Source: Nothopassalora personata
Lineage: Eukaryota; Ascomycota; Dothideomycetes; Mycosphaerellales; Mycosphaerellaceae
Direction of reading: 5' to 3'
DNA length: 64,000 nt
Assembly: GCA_033816765.1 (NCBI GenBank)
Contig: CM066298.1
Location: 62,001 to 126,000, forward strand
In this document: one piece after another, positions 28,801-41,011 of the stretch
Layout: each line of letters opens with the position of its first letter
Numbering within the stretch: position 1 is the first letter of the stretch
Notes under the pieces: generated by a model
What the model saw: only the letters and a program-made list of their open reading frames with translations
Database searches by the model: none
Told to the model about the DNA's origin: nothing
Program-made: the position numbers and the translations under genes

Positions 28801-31490
28801 CTTACCTAATGTAGATAATTAATAGCTCGTTTTAAGGCGCTACTCCTAAGGAATATAATAGTAGTGAGGATTTAACCTAAGTTACCTAACACGGGACTAA
28901 TAGAGTAAAGACAAGTAAAATTTATAATATTTTAACCTTTAGGGTCTAGCTTTTAACCTCTACGACTATTTTCTTTTAGTTTTCAGTTCGGCTTTACGGC
29001 GTAAAAATAGTATAGAAAACATACCGGGTTCCCTAAGACGAGATAATCTTAGTAATATATAAAGAAAGAATTCTTTTAACTTTTAGAGAATTTTACCTCC
29101 TAAGGACTTTTTATAAGAGCAATGTTTCGTACTTTATACCTTACCTAACCTAACTAAAAGGTACAGTGTCCGCGATTAGCGACTAAGGATAGTACGGGTA
29201 CATAACCCTTTACTAATGTTACATAACCTAAGCCTATTACGTAATCTACTTATACTTTTCCTCTACTAAAAATAAGATTAGTAGGATATCCTACCCGTAT
29301 TATATAGAATCAGATTTAAATAGTACATAACTAGAACTATTATTATTATTAAGAAGAGGCTACTAACTACGTATAAAATGTATAAGCTAGGTATTCTATC
29401 CTAGTTTCTAGGTATTAAGATAATAAGAAAGAGATAAAAGAGACTATTAAAGCTATCTTAATTAGCCTATATAAAGAACTTAGCCCCTACATTAAGTATA
29501 TCTACTAAGGTACGTAAAATAATCGTACTAGTAGACTAATAGACGGATTAGTAAGTACTAGAGAGTTACTTACTAATAGTAATATCTATACTTATATACT
29601 AATAGTATATTAGGCTCCTTAACTCTGCGGCTAGATACAATTGCCCTAATATTACCTTTACCTTATCTATACTTTTATAGTATCTAAATAAGCTAACTAA
29701 GATCTATCTTAAGCTTATAGATTAGTATCTACGCTATCCTCTAGAGACTAAGAGCCTATAAATTATGTATAGAGCTAGTAAGTACATTACTAGCCTATAT
29801 AGTTAATCTAAGTAGCGTAGTTAGTATTATAAATTCTTTAGAGCCTTAGACGTATTATACGGTATAAATATAGATAGGACTAGCTTATCTAGATAGGTAT
29901 TTATACGCTTTAGGGGGCTAATAGACTATAAGTAACTAGGTAAGTTATAGTAACTTAGTCGTTAACTAAAGTAGAGCTACTAGAACTCTTATACGCGGTA
30001 TCTAAGCTATTATAATAGAATTAGATATTAACTAAGATCTAATTTTAGTTCAACTAACGTATCTACCTATATTACAATAATATATAGACTATATAGATTA
30101 TTAATTAATTAGGGTAAAGGCTTAAAATAAAGCTACGCTATATTTAAATCTACTACTACAAGCTCCGCTATAGAGACTAGAGAGGAGATATTAAAGTCCG
30201 GTACCTTAGTACTAATAATATACCTATAGATAGACTTACTAAGCTACCTTTACCGTAGGAGTAAACTATAGCTACTAGATATAGTTAAAGAGGGCGTAGA
30301 TCTACGTACCTTAGTATAGGCCTCTTAAGTATAGCTATCTACTAACTACGTCTATACTAGTACTTTCTATACTATCTATAGTAATAGCATAATAGACGCC
30401 TAAGGACTACTATAACTAAGTAGCGCGTTATACTAATACTAACGTAGTAATTTATACTAATATAGACGTATACTAAGGTACTAGTAGCTACTAATACTAT
30501 AGTAGTAGCTATAAAACCGGCTCTACTTCTACTTCTTCTTCTTCTATACTAATATTAGTACTATAGATAAGTAGATATTAGAGAATGGTAGTAATCTAAA
30601 TGTAGATTATAATAATCCTCGCTATCTTAATACTATATAATATTACCGTCTATTACCGGCGTATACCTAAACGCGTATATACTCGTAGATCTATACTATT
30701 TATAATCTCTATAGAGTAACTAAAAGGGTAAGGCTACTCCTATAGTAAGTAATAACCTTCTAAAGATAAGGCTACTTCTATAGTAAGTAAGTAACGACCT
30801 TAAAAAGAGTAGAAAGTAAGTAATCCTAAAGGTAACTTAATAACTTTCTAATAGTATTACTTTAACGGTTCCGCTATTAAAGCCCCGTTACCTAAAGGTA
30901 AGCTCTATAGTAGAGATAAACTTATATACTATAGCCTAGTATTACTAGTATACTAACTATAACCTTATACTATATAATATAAAGTCTATAGTAAGCTAGA
31001 ATATCTATCGTACTATAAGTAGTAAGTACTTAGTTATATAATGGGAACAACCTTAGACTTATATACACTAGCTAGCGTAGATACGGTAATTGAATTTACT
31101 AATTACTAATTTAAGTAGATACAAAATACGAGAATAAACTCCCTTAGTTTAAGCCTAAGACCTTATATATTCATTAGTAGATAGAGTAGTTATATAGTAA
31201 AGTAGTTTATATAATAGGACTACCTTTACTACTCTACTAATACCTTATATTAATCGTAATCTAATATATAGGTTAATTATTAGTAGTAATAATATAAGGA
31301 CTTAGTAAGAATAAATAGTAGAAGGTAAGTTTAGGTATATATATAGCCTTACCTAAATTTAGCTAACTTAGTAGCCTAACTAACGTTACTATAATATGTA
31401 ATAGGGAGATAGGTAAGGTATAGCCTAAGAGAATTATACAGTTATATAGAAAATAGCTGCTTTACCTATAAGTAGCCGTACGAGCTATTA
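28801..31490 (+). repeat. AT-rich RIP-mutated repeat, possibly gag-bearing
   Basis: Strongly TA-rich, CpA/TpG-depleted. A plus-strand frame from about 29340 to 30780 is open apart from RIP-type stops and is helical, rich in Ser/Tyr/Leu, Gag-like in look (DNKKEIKETIKAILISLYKE). No motif allows a firm class. No intact gene. Confidence 0.4.
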
Positions 31491-31700
31491 GAATATATTA
31501 TAATCTAGTCTAAGTAGGCTTCTAATTAGGCTTAAAGCTTAAAATCCAATTAAGTAACTAGATTAGTTATCTACTAGCACTTATTCTTTAAAGTATATAT
31601 AATCTTAGACATATAAGATATTATATACTATCTACTTCTAAAACGGTCCTTCGTCTAACTAATATATAAGCCTACTAATTAATACTATAACGCGTTAATA
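31491..31700 (+). repeat. AT-rich repeat S, copy 1
   Basis: About 200 bp containing GTAACTAGATTAGTTA, TATATATAATCTTAGA and ACTATCTACTT blocks, shared with 48515-48700 (same strand) and 50150-50330 (opposite strand). May be the LTR of an unassigned dead element. Confidence 0.5.
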
Positions 31701-31967
31701 GGTAGCATTAATTAGTAACCTATAGCCTTTTTATTTATAGTAACCTTTAGTCTTAGATTAATATATATAATACAATACTTATTTTTAAAATACCTAGTAT
31801 ACAAGCCTAAATTAAGTAAACTAATTAATTGCTATATTAAAATAAACATAAGATACTCGTCTAACTTCCTCTTTTTTAATACTACGTCCTACCCACCTAG
31901 TATTGTTATTACCGAGGGTATGTTTCCTAGTGTTCTTATGTATACAGTTTTATCGCTCGACGATAGG

Positions 31968-32774
31968 CTATATCTTCCATAGCCGCTTCCTTCTAGTTTC
32001 TAGCCTATTGCGTATACCGGCGCTAGATTTCTATGCTAACTATACTAGGAACTAGTTATAGGCGGATTTAGCTTCGCTATAGAGGCGCATTCTATGCTGT
32101 CTAGCCTAAATAGCCTACTTAACGAGTTGTAGACGACCCGAAAGTTCTTCCATCTTCTCGCTTAGCTACAAGGCGCTCTATGTAATGTCCGTCGTTAGGG
32201 CGCTTATCTACAAATAGAGTTTATAGTTAGCAGTCGGCTTCGCGTTATTATACTCGTATAAGATGCCGTCTATAGCGCACGCTTAGCACGGCTAGCCTTC
32301 ATTGTAGCCTTATTTCGTTCTACTGCATTCGTTATAGGCCTGCTATCTATAAGCGTTTACCTTATAGTACCGGAACATGTAGCTAGCAATTTAGCTAAGA
32401 TAGTATAGAGCTAGTCTTATAACATCGTCGTAAATGACGCCTTAGGGAACCGCGGTAAGATTATCGTAGATAACGTCGGCTTTTCTACGTCCCTTAGCCT
32501 TCCTATCGGTAGTAAACTGCTAAGCATCGCGAAGCCTTAAATCCCTAGCGAAGACTACTTCTAGAGTTTATAGGTTTACGGTGATTTTATAGTACGATAA
32601 ACCTGTATTAACAGCACTGTACGCAAAACTCGAGCTTAACGCGTTAGTATGGCCGTTGCCTTTCTCGGTAATGTCCTACGAGCTACGGATAGCGACTCGG
32701 TTACCTAAGGGGATAAGTTACTCTTTAGTGCCCTTTAAGGAATCGCGTACGAATGCGAATGTGTAATTAGGCAT
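31968..32774 (-). pseudogene. RIP-mutated gene of unknown function (about 268 codons)
   Basis: The minus strand from ATG (32772-32774) reads MPNYTFAFVRDSLKGTKE, then RVAIRSS, HTNALSSSFAYSAVNTGL, RKAKGRRKADVIYDNL, YNECSRTK, CAIDGILYEYNNAKP and a basic end RLETRRKRLWKI. Every internal stop is TAG/TAA at a site that could have been CAG, CAA or TGG, so the frame was once a gene. No family recognised. It lies 3' of a second such gene (next entry). Host gene or transposon cargo are both possible. Confidence 0.5.
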
Positions 32775-32879
32775 ATCTTATTAAGTAGGAAAATTAGATA
32801 CATCGGGTATAGTAAGTCCTTAACGAGAGGTTAGTAAGCTAAACTCTCGTAGGTTAATTAACATGCTGTCGCTCGCGGT

Positions 32880-33652
32880 AGGAGTCTTAGTGCGTAAAGT
32901 AGATGTAGAGCGTATTACCTAGTCTAGAACGGCAGATGGCTGTCGTCGAGGTGTAGGATTATAAACGCTTATTGACGCTTATATTTTACATTAGGTACCT
33001 TATAGTCTAGACTATTACTCCGGCGATTTCGGTCCACGGTACTCCGTAGTCGGTTCGGGAGAGGAACTAGTTCTAGGGTTCTCGCTCGTTAGCCTTCGCT
33101 CGAGCAAAGCCTAAAGGTAAGGGGGGCGTTCAACGGTAGTTATAATGCTCCGCGGAGAGTTATATTCTAGTATTATAGTTAGTATATACAACTTATACTA
33201 ATAATAGTAATGTAGGAAGCGAGGATAATACGCACCGACGTCGAAGCTCTTAGGTCTCTATCTTACTTAAGGGTGCTAGTCCTATTGTCCTTTTACTACA
33301 ATTCGTGCTTTAGGCGGGCATTCTCTTACTAAAACTGCGAGATCTTCTTATCCTTCTCCTCTACCTCTCTCTTTAATCGTACATTAAAAGTTTGCTAGTG
33401 TGTTATATAAAATCTACGCTTCTTTTAACAATTTAAGGTATGTATCGATAGCACTAATAAGGTCCTTAGGCATCTTTTCGATGCCGCTAGTTAACGGCTA
33501 CTTAATAGTATCGAACTACTTTAATACTTGCTCCTATTAGGCTAGGTCTCCGCGACGAAATCCTAGAAGGCTTTAACGCGATCGTTAGCTATTCTAGTCG
33601 TTAAGCTAACAGTCGCAGCATAGCTTTTAATGTAGAGAAAAGAGGGCAACAT
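32880..33652 (-). pseudogene. RIP-mutated gene of unknown function with coiled coil
   Basis: The minus strand from ATG at 33650-33652: MLPSFLYIKSYAATVSLTTR, then a predicted coiled coil REVEEKDKKISQF...ENARLKHEL, then VIRIILASY-like and VPLPNRLRSTVDRNRRSN segments. Internal stops are RIP-type over about 250 codons. It could be the 5' exon of the gene at 31968-32774 or a separate one. Function unknown. The copia element C1 inserted about 80 bp upstream of its start. Confidence 0.45.
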
Positions 33653-33733
33653 AGCTAGAGATAACAGTAGAGGGCGTATACCTACCTTCCTAGTCCTTTA
33701 AGTACGCTCTACCCGCATATTAGTATAGTAAAC

Positions 33734-33909
33734 TGTTATAAGTAGGTATTTGACGAGTATAAGCTTCTAGATTAAAACGATAGGGTGGATTAGTAACCCT
33801 TATGAATTGCTATAAGGTGTAAGACTATCTAGCTATAGAAAACAGTGTAATATAGTGTATGTATGCTAAGTCCTAACTAACATAGACCTTAGTCACCTAA
33901 TTTATAACA
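33734..33909 (-). repeat. 3' LTR of copia C1
   Basis: 176 bp, TGTTATAAG...TTATAACA. It differs from the other LTR at about eight sites, all of them CA/TA or TG/TA alternatives, so RIP rather than age explains the divergence. Confidence 0.9.
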
Positions 33910-33922
33910 CTCCCCCTTTAGA
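33910..33922 (-). promoter_or_regulatory. Polypurine tract of copia C1
   Basis: On the minus strand TCTAAAGGGGGAG directly precedes the 3' LTR, the expected position of the plus-strand primer. Confidence 0.7.
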
Positions 33923-34419
33923 CTAACTACTATAAAGACAGTCTAATTAACTTAATATCACCTATGTTACTATATTAGTCTCGAACACCTTCACTAGTTC
34001 TAGATACTAGGTTTCTACTATAAGTAAGCACATACTAAGGACAGTGATCTTGTTAGATTTGCATATGTAAGAGACCTACTCTTAGACACACTTAGGCCTT
34101 ATCTTTCCGCTTTTAGAAGTGAATAGAAGGTTCTCTCGGCTTAAGAAGGTCTAGCTAGGCAGTAACGTACAAACCTCGTAGGTACGTATAAAAGAAACTA
34201 GTTCTTCACTAAACAACTCTCTCTACTTTATACTACTTCACACCTCTCTTCCCACCTTTTTAGACTACTACACACTTACACACCCTAACAACTACTACAT
34301 ACACATTCTTAAAGCTTTTTAAGAAGCTTTTAGTAAGGTATACTACATATGTAATAGTGTTTTAAGGGTGTTGCTAACTTATAAGTAGCATTATAGTAGA
34401 TGTTATTAAGTAGACTCCT

Positions 34420-35500
34420 ATGAACTAGTTTAGTAGTACTAGCAATGTCTTTAGTAGTGGATCTAGCTCTAGTAACGATTAAGATCCTAATAAGCGTCCT
34501 CCTAGTAATAGTAGAAAGGGTCTACCTACATCTAGTAGGATCTCTAAGCGTAAGACCCTTATTAAGGCACTTAGACTAGTTAAGCAGATTATCGAGAGCA
34601 AGCGCAAGATTACTAAGAAGAATATAACCTTACAGCTTACTATAGCATCCCTTAAGGTTGCCTTCTATAAGAAGAAGCTTCTAACTACTAAGGGTAGTAT
34701 TACTAATCTACCGAACTAGGGTTAGATTAACGCGGCTACCTAGGATTTTGATTATATAACAGTCAACCCTTAAGGTCGTATTTCTAACACTATTACTATA
34801 AACCTCAATAGTGGTTAGAACTACCTTCCTACCTTATAGGCTTCCGCTATAGACTATCTTATTTAGCACTTCGGTAGCGCCTACAACCGCTATAAGGAGA
34901 GATCTAACCTTCCCTTTTCTAGTTACTACACTATTCTAGGATAGTTTAAGGGCTGCTATACTAACTGCGCTCTTAACAATCATTACGATAAGTGTAGCTT
35001 CTTCTCTCTACGGACCCTATAGTAGAGTGCCGCTAGTCTATCTAGAACCTACTAGCAGCCTAGTGTAGGTTATACTCGCTCCGCTAGTGCTGCATTCTAG
35101 GGTAGTACACAGTATAGTCAATCTCCTCCTATTATGCGTAGCAGTCCTCTACGTAAGGGCTTCCTATCTCTAGTTCTATACTCTCCTAGCATAAGTACCT
35201 CTAGATATAGTCTTTAGATGCTACCTACCCAGCTTATTCCTAGCGATGTGGACTAGCGCCTAAGCATCCCTAGGGCTCCTAGTAATGGTTCCAGAACTGT
35301 CCTCCTAGAGCTTCGCCTCCTATTCTCTAACTCCCTCTCTTAGGATGAGGTTACTACCTTAATTCGTTAGTTCCTATAGCGCTTAGGCACTAATAATAAC
35401 TTTTAGGAGGGTGCTATGTTGAACTCGAGTTCCTATAAGAGGGGTTCTAGAGGCTCTAGTAGTTTTAGTAGTAAGTAGTAGTCTAGATAGTGTACTTGCA
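34420..35500 (+). pseudogene. Antisense ORF inside copia C1, RIP-mutated
   Basis: Plus-strand frame of about 360 codons starting with ATG at 34420, opposite to gag-pol and located between the end of pol and the 3' LTR. It reads Ser/Asn-rich (VFSSGSSSSNDQDPNKRPP), then basic helical (RISKRKTLIKALRLVKQIIE, SKRKITKKNITLQL), a Cys/His patch (CYTNCALNNHYDKC) and a Ser-rich tail. All internal stops are RIP-type. Upstream (34200-34330) lies a CT-rich tract followed by CACA/CAACAACTAC repeats, like a fungal promoter and leader. I do not recognise the protein. The patch might bind zinc. Confidence 0.6.
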
Positions 35501-35859
35501 TTAGGTCTTAGTAGTTTAGTTAGGGCTAAAGGATAAAAAGGCCGTTATAAGTAAGGGCGGTCTACTTCTCTATTTCCTTTTGTTTTAATACTATAGCTCC
35601 CCTAAATTGGAGTCTATAATAATGAACTAGATCTTGCCTTAAAAGGCGGTTCTAAAGTAGGCCTCTCTATAGTCTAGTTGCATGAGCATAGTAAGATATG
35701 CAATACCCTAAATGAATCTAGCCCTTAAGGCTAATAAAAACTTTCCTCTACTATCTCTAAACAAATGAGATATTGCTTTATAAATACTTGTGAATAAATG
35801 AAGGTCTTGCTATGTACAAATGAAAGTGTAGTTAGTCTCTAGAAGCCTCCCTTAGAGAA

Positions 35860-38800
35860 TGTAGTTTAGTGACTTTAGCTTTATAAGCCAATCTGTAAGC
35901 TGCTATGCAGTAGGGATATACTTAACTACAATTAAGCCTTCTTTATAAGCATGTCTACAAAAGTGGTTCCTTAGTCTAACATGCTTAGTTCTTCTATGGT
36001 TAGTGTGATCTCTAACTAGCTTAATAGTAGACTAGTTGTCTATAAAGATCTTGAAGGCTTAAGCTTTGTAGTTAGTCATTTTCTAGGTTTTATAGAGTAG
36101 ATTTCTCAACTACATTACTTCCCTGCAGCATTTAGTTAAGGCCACATACTCTACTTTAGTGCTTAATAGCACTATCTCCTTCTACAGGTTAGATTTCTAG
36201 ATAACAGGACTTCTAGCCATTTTAACTAGGAGTCCTAAGGTGGATCTGCCTATTGGATCTCTAGAGAAATCAGAGTCTATATAGATCTCTAGCTTTAGGG
36301 ATTGTGTTTTTCTAAAGATTAGGCACTTATTAATTGTTCTAGTAATGTATCTCTAAACATGCTTTGCTATAGCAATATGTTCTACTACCGGATTAGCTAA
36401 GAATTTAGCTAAGTAGTTTATTACATACGAGATATCTAGCCTAGTTTAGTTAGCTAGGTACTAGAGTTCCCTAATTAATGTGTTAAATAGATTGTAATCC
36501 TATATGTTGCATTACTCTTTATAAGCTTTATACAGGCGGTTAAGGGGATACTTAACACTTTTAGCTAAGTCTAGGCTATGTTTCTAAAGTTTCTCTAAAG
36601 CATAGTGCTTTTAGGAGATATAGAGATCTCTATTCTTTTCACTCTTTAGTTGCATGCCTAGGAAAAGGTTAGTGTTAACAGTTTTAATGGAGTACTTCTT
36701 CTTTAGTCTAGTAATAAACCTCTTAATCTTCTAATTACTGTCGCTAAAGATCTAAAAGTCATCTATATATAGGAGAACTAAAAGATTCTCCCCCTAAAAA
36801 GACATACATTAGAATTAAGTCTCTTTAGACCCAATTCTTCTAGAGCTTCCTTAGCATTATAGTACTAGAGGTTTGTAGCTTGTTTTAATCCATATAGTCC
36901 CTTCTTGATTTCTAGGACTTTATTAGATAGATCTTTCTTAATAAGTTCTACCCCTTCTAGTAGTTTAATGTATAAAGGTCTATTAATGTTAGGGTTTATA
37001 AATGCTGTTTTAACATTAATCTGTCTCCTCTTCTAGCTAAGAACTGTACATACGGCTAGGAGAATCCTACTTGTTAGTAGCCTTAGGGTTAGAGCAAAGG
37101 TTTTAACATAGTCTATCCCTTACTTTTAAGTAAACCCCTTTGCTACCTATCTAGCTCTACGCTTCTTAATGGACCCATTAGGAAGATACTTATAGTGTAG
37201 GACCTATTTTCCTTTAAGCAGTTTCCTACCCTTAGGGACTTTCTATAATGGGATCTATACAACACATTCTATGTCTTCTAAGGAGTTGAATTCCTTTCTA
37301 ATTGCCCTAATCCATTTAGCTCTATTGGGTCTATTTAATGCTTCAGTTAGGGTAGTAGGATCTACTAGCTTCCCCTTCTTTATATCATCTATAGCTATTA
37401 CAGCGAATACTTTCTTAAGTTTGCTGTAATTATAATAGGATCTGTTCTATCTTAAACTTCTCCTAGTTAGCTTAGGATAGACCTTAGCTTATTTAGTCTT
37501 TACAGGCTTATAAGTCCTATCTCTCTTCCTCTTGCTAATGTGTAGGGTAGGGTAGAATAGTGTTATAGCCTAATTAGGGTCTTCTTACACAGCTAGGGCT
37601 GTGTCTTCTTAGTGTGGCTCTTTAGACTATAAAGTCTAAGGCTTATGCTCTATAGGGGATTGTTCCTAGAGCTAGGTGTGCTCTATAGGAGATTGTTCCT
37701 AGAGCTAGGTGTGCTCTACAGGAGACTGTTCCTAGAGCTAGGGGGATGTGTCTCTAAATAGTGGACGTGAATCTTCTATCCTATACTCCCCCTAAGACTA
37801 ACCTTAGTTAGGGGAGTCTTGTTACGAAGCCCTTTATGTTTTAGGTTAGTTACTATGCTGTAGCAGCTCCCCCTCTAGCTACATAGCTCCCCTTAAAGGT
37901 TTATAGGGTTAGTGACTCGCTTCTAGCTCGTGTAGCCCTTTATAAGGCATGTAAATACCTTTATGGTAAGGGTCCTTAGGGTTATTATAGGGATGTCTAA
38001 GGAAGGTGATCTCGTCATCTAGGATAGCATGCTCATTACTAGTAGCAAGCTAGGAGCTCTTAATAGTCTACCCTATCTACTCCCCCTAAGCGACCTACTT
38101 ACCTACAGGGATTTAGTATTGCGAGTTCTACAAGAAATCTTCATTAAAAGTTATATAGGGGGAATAGGTTATCTTATAGACCCATTTTCCTTTCTCCTAC
38201 CATGGCTTCCATAGTAGGTAGTTAGTTAATAAACTACCCTAGAATCCTATATGCCACTATATGTCCGCCCTTATAGAGAACTTTTTAGACTTAGTATGAT
38301 TGTCGTTATGTTTGTATGCTTTACATCTAAACCTCCTTACATTCCTTAAGTCTATCTCTTCAATATTAATGCCTAGGTCCTTCTTAAAGTCAATCTATAG
38401 TACATTTTTTATTGTTAAGTTAAAGAGGCGGTTCGTAATATAGTATGTAAAATCCATAGCCTAGGGCCAGAGGTTCTGTAGTAAGCTAGAGTCCATAAGT
38501 ATAGCTCTAGCCTTGTTAATAATAACTTTGTTCGAAGCTTTAGCAATTCCATTCTACTTAGGTGTGTATAGTAATGCAAAATCCTATCTAATTCCTTTAT
38601 GTTAGGTATATGTTCTAAGTTTAATATTGTTGAATTCCCTACTACTATCTAAGAACTAGATCTTAGGTTTCTTCTTATAGTAGTTCTACATTATAGTAAG
38701 CTAAGTCTTAATTGCTGTTAGAGCAGCACTTTTCTTTAGAAGTAGCAAGCACCATCTCATCCTAGTTTTGGCACACGTAAGCATAAGGCAATATGCGTAA

Positions 38801-40790
38801 CTATTATAAGAGAGTAGAGTGATTAGACCAACTAGGTTAGCATGGGTTTCATCTAATGCCTCTAGTGTAGGTCTCCTAGGGATTCTTAAAACAACTCTTT
38901 ATAACCTTATAAGCTTACAAGTCTTACAATGCCCTAACTCTATAGTATTAACATCTTCTAGGCCCTTAACTACTTCTTTTGTAGTATTGAGTAATGTGCT
39001 CCTAATATGCCTAAGCCTTTAATACTATCTAACTGTGTTAGTTCTTAGCTTAGTAAATGTAAGAGTAGTAAGTCCTTTTAGTACTAATCTGTCTTTATCC
39101 TTCCTAGAACCCCTCTTTACCCTAAGGTTCCTAAAGACAATGACATTTTTTATTATCTTAACTAAGCCTATAGGCTTGTCCTTCTAGAACAGCATTTTCG
39201 ATGGTCTATCTAGGTAAACTCTATATTTCTTATATAGGAGTTCTATAGAGATTAGTGTTGCATCTAACTCTAGTAAGTAAAGCACATTACGAAGGAGGAG
39301 GGTAGTCTCTTAACTAAGATAGTTCTTTATAACCTACTCTAATTCTCCTTTAGTCGTAAGAGATCCTTACCTAACGGCCTATAAGAAGCATATAGGCCTT
39401 AGTCTTAGCCTAACATTCTAAAGGTCTGCAAAATTATTATAGATATAGAAGGATGTACCTATGTTATAGACTTTGTCTATTAACATTAGGTTTAATGCGG
39501 TAGCTACTGTCCTTCCTATGTACACTAGTTATGCAACTGCAATAGCTACTCTAGACCTCCTATATAGTTATCTCCAGTCCCTATTACTATTAGAGCTGTG
39601 CTTCTAATTCGATAATAAGTCTAACTAGTTATTAATTACTATAGCAATCCTCTTCCTAGGGGATTTGCTACCCTTCACCTTCTTTACCCTATCCTTTAGG
39701 GTGTCTTTGCCCTTCTTAGACCTATTCCTAGGATTCTTCTCTAGATGCTACTTATAGCAGTTCGCGTTAGTGTGCTTATATAAGCACTATATACACTACT
39801 TATTATCATTCTTACTTAAGAATGCTCTAACAAAGCTATTGCTAGGCTTATAGGTAGTAGGTACTTACTCCTTCCTAAGAGTTATAAATATCCTCTCTAG
39901 GGTTGTTAATTCTAGGGGATTGTTATGTCTCTATGTCCTAAGCCATTCGACATAGTTTAGACCTTTAATAAAGTACAATCTATAGATGCCATCTAGGAGG
40001 ACAAAAGAGGATTTAAGCCTTAACTTGTTATTAACTAGGGAAGATCTAATAAATTACTCTATAGCAGTCTTGTTGTCATTTACCTATACTTAAAAGTCTT
40101 TATAGTACTTCAATGTATTAGGTCTTGTAGCATCTAGTTTAATGTGCCTAACTGCCTTTAGAGTGTTATATAGATCAATTATAATAACTAGCTTGTATAT
40201 TGCCTTAATCAAATCATACAATTCCTTAGCTAACTTGTCTACATCTCTAAAGTTTAGCCTTAGGGTAGAATCCAATCTAGCTATAATAATGCTATATGCT
40301 TATATGTCCTCTTTCTTCCATCGCTTATAGGTAGCTTTGTATCCTACACTACTAGTAATGTCCTAAGGGGCTTCATTCTAGGTAGTCTCATCTTAGACAT
40401 TCTTAGTTGCATCTTAGGGTTAATTATAAGCTACCCTGTTTAGAGCGTACTTTAGGTCAACCTAGTCTAGATTATGGATCACGTATCTAACTAGATCCTT
40501 CTTTAGCAGTACGCTAATTAGCATAGATTTCTATGCCTAGAACTGCACGCCTTTCCTAAGCACCTAGTTGTCCTTAGCGGATCTTACTAGGTTACTAGAG
40601 GTGTTGTTTCTAAACTCTATACCTAGTCTAGCTCTTTTAGATGCTGTACCATAGTACTAGTGCTTAGTGCCGATCTCCTATAGTAGTTCTTAAATCGATT
40701 AGGTAGGTAGTTGTCCGTGAAACAAATGTAGGGTTGAGTCCACTAGTAAGGTAAGCTAATCCTTAATGGAGCTTCGATGACGATTTAGGT
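35860..40790 (-). pseudogene. Copia C1 gag-pol, RIP-mutated
   Basis: Minus-strand frame: gag with a CX2CX4HX4C-type knuckle (CIxCLYKHTNANC, near 39760-39800), then integrase (about 37900-39300), reverse transcriptase with LLYIDDFQIF (about 36750-36775) and LFLGMQLK, and RNase H ending with STIKLVRDHTNHRRTKHVRLRNHF and LTDWL (about 35890-36060), matching the KHI-type copia end. The order integrase before RT defines Ty1/copia. Stops are RIP-type and more sparse than in neighbouring elements. The short plus-strand frames here (38029-38214, 38819-39022, 40142-40330) are shadows. Confidence 0.8.
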
Positions 40791-40830
40791 TTCAAATTGG
40801 ATAGGTAGAGGAGCACCCGGGCTTATAACC

Positions 40831-41006
40831 TGTTATAAGTAGGTATTTAACGAGTATAAGCTTCTAGATTAAAACGATAGGGTGAATTAGTAACCCTTAT
40901 GAATTGCCATAAGGTGTAAGACTATCTAGCTATAGAAAACAGTGTGATATAGTATATATATGCTAAGTCCTAACTAACATAGACCTTAGTCACCTAATTC
41001 ACAACA
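40831..41006 (-). repeat. 5' LTR of copia C1
   Basis: 176 bp, ends in CACAACA and is followed by TAAAC. On its inner side (minus strand) GGTTATAAGCCCGGGTGCTC follows directly, a candidate primer binding site. Confidence 0.9.
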
Positions 41007-41011
41007 TAAAC

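Larger units (their letters stand above)
33734..41006 (-). mobile_element. Ty1/copia retrotransposon C1, lightly RIP-mutated
   Basis: Complete 7,273-bp element with 176-bp LTRs, TGTTATAA...ACA ends and a 5-bp target duplication TAAAC (33729-33733 and 41007-41011). The gag-pol frame runs on the minus strand. Some CpA and TpG remain, so it is less mutated than its surroundings and inserted later. It carries an additional antisense ORF between pol and the 3' LTR. Confidence 0.88.

Noticed and set aside
28801..31490. Mitochondrial DNA insert, suggested by high TA content
   Set aside because: CpG is retained while CpA/TpG are depleted and stops are RIP-type; RIP explains the composition.
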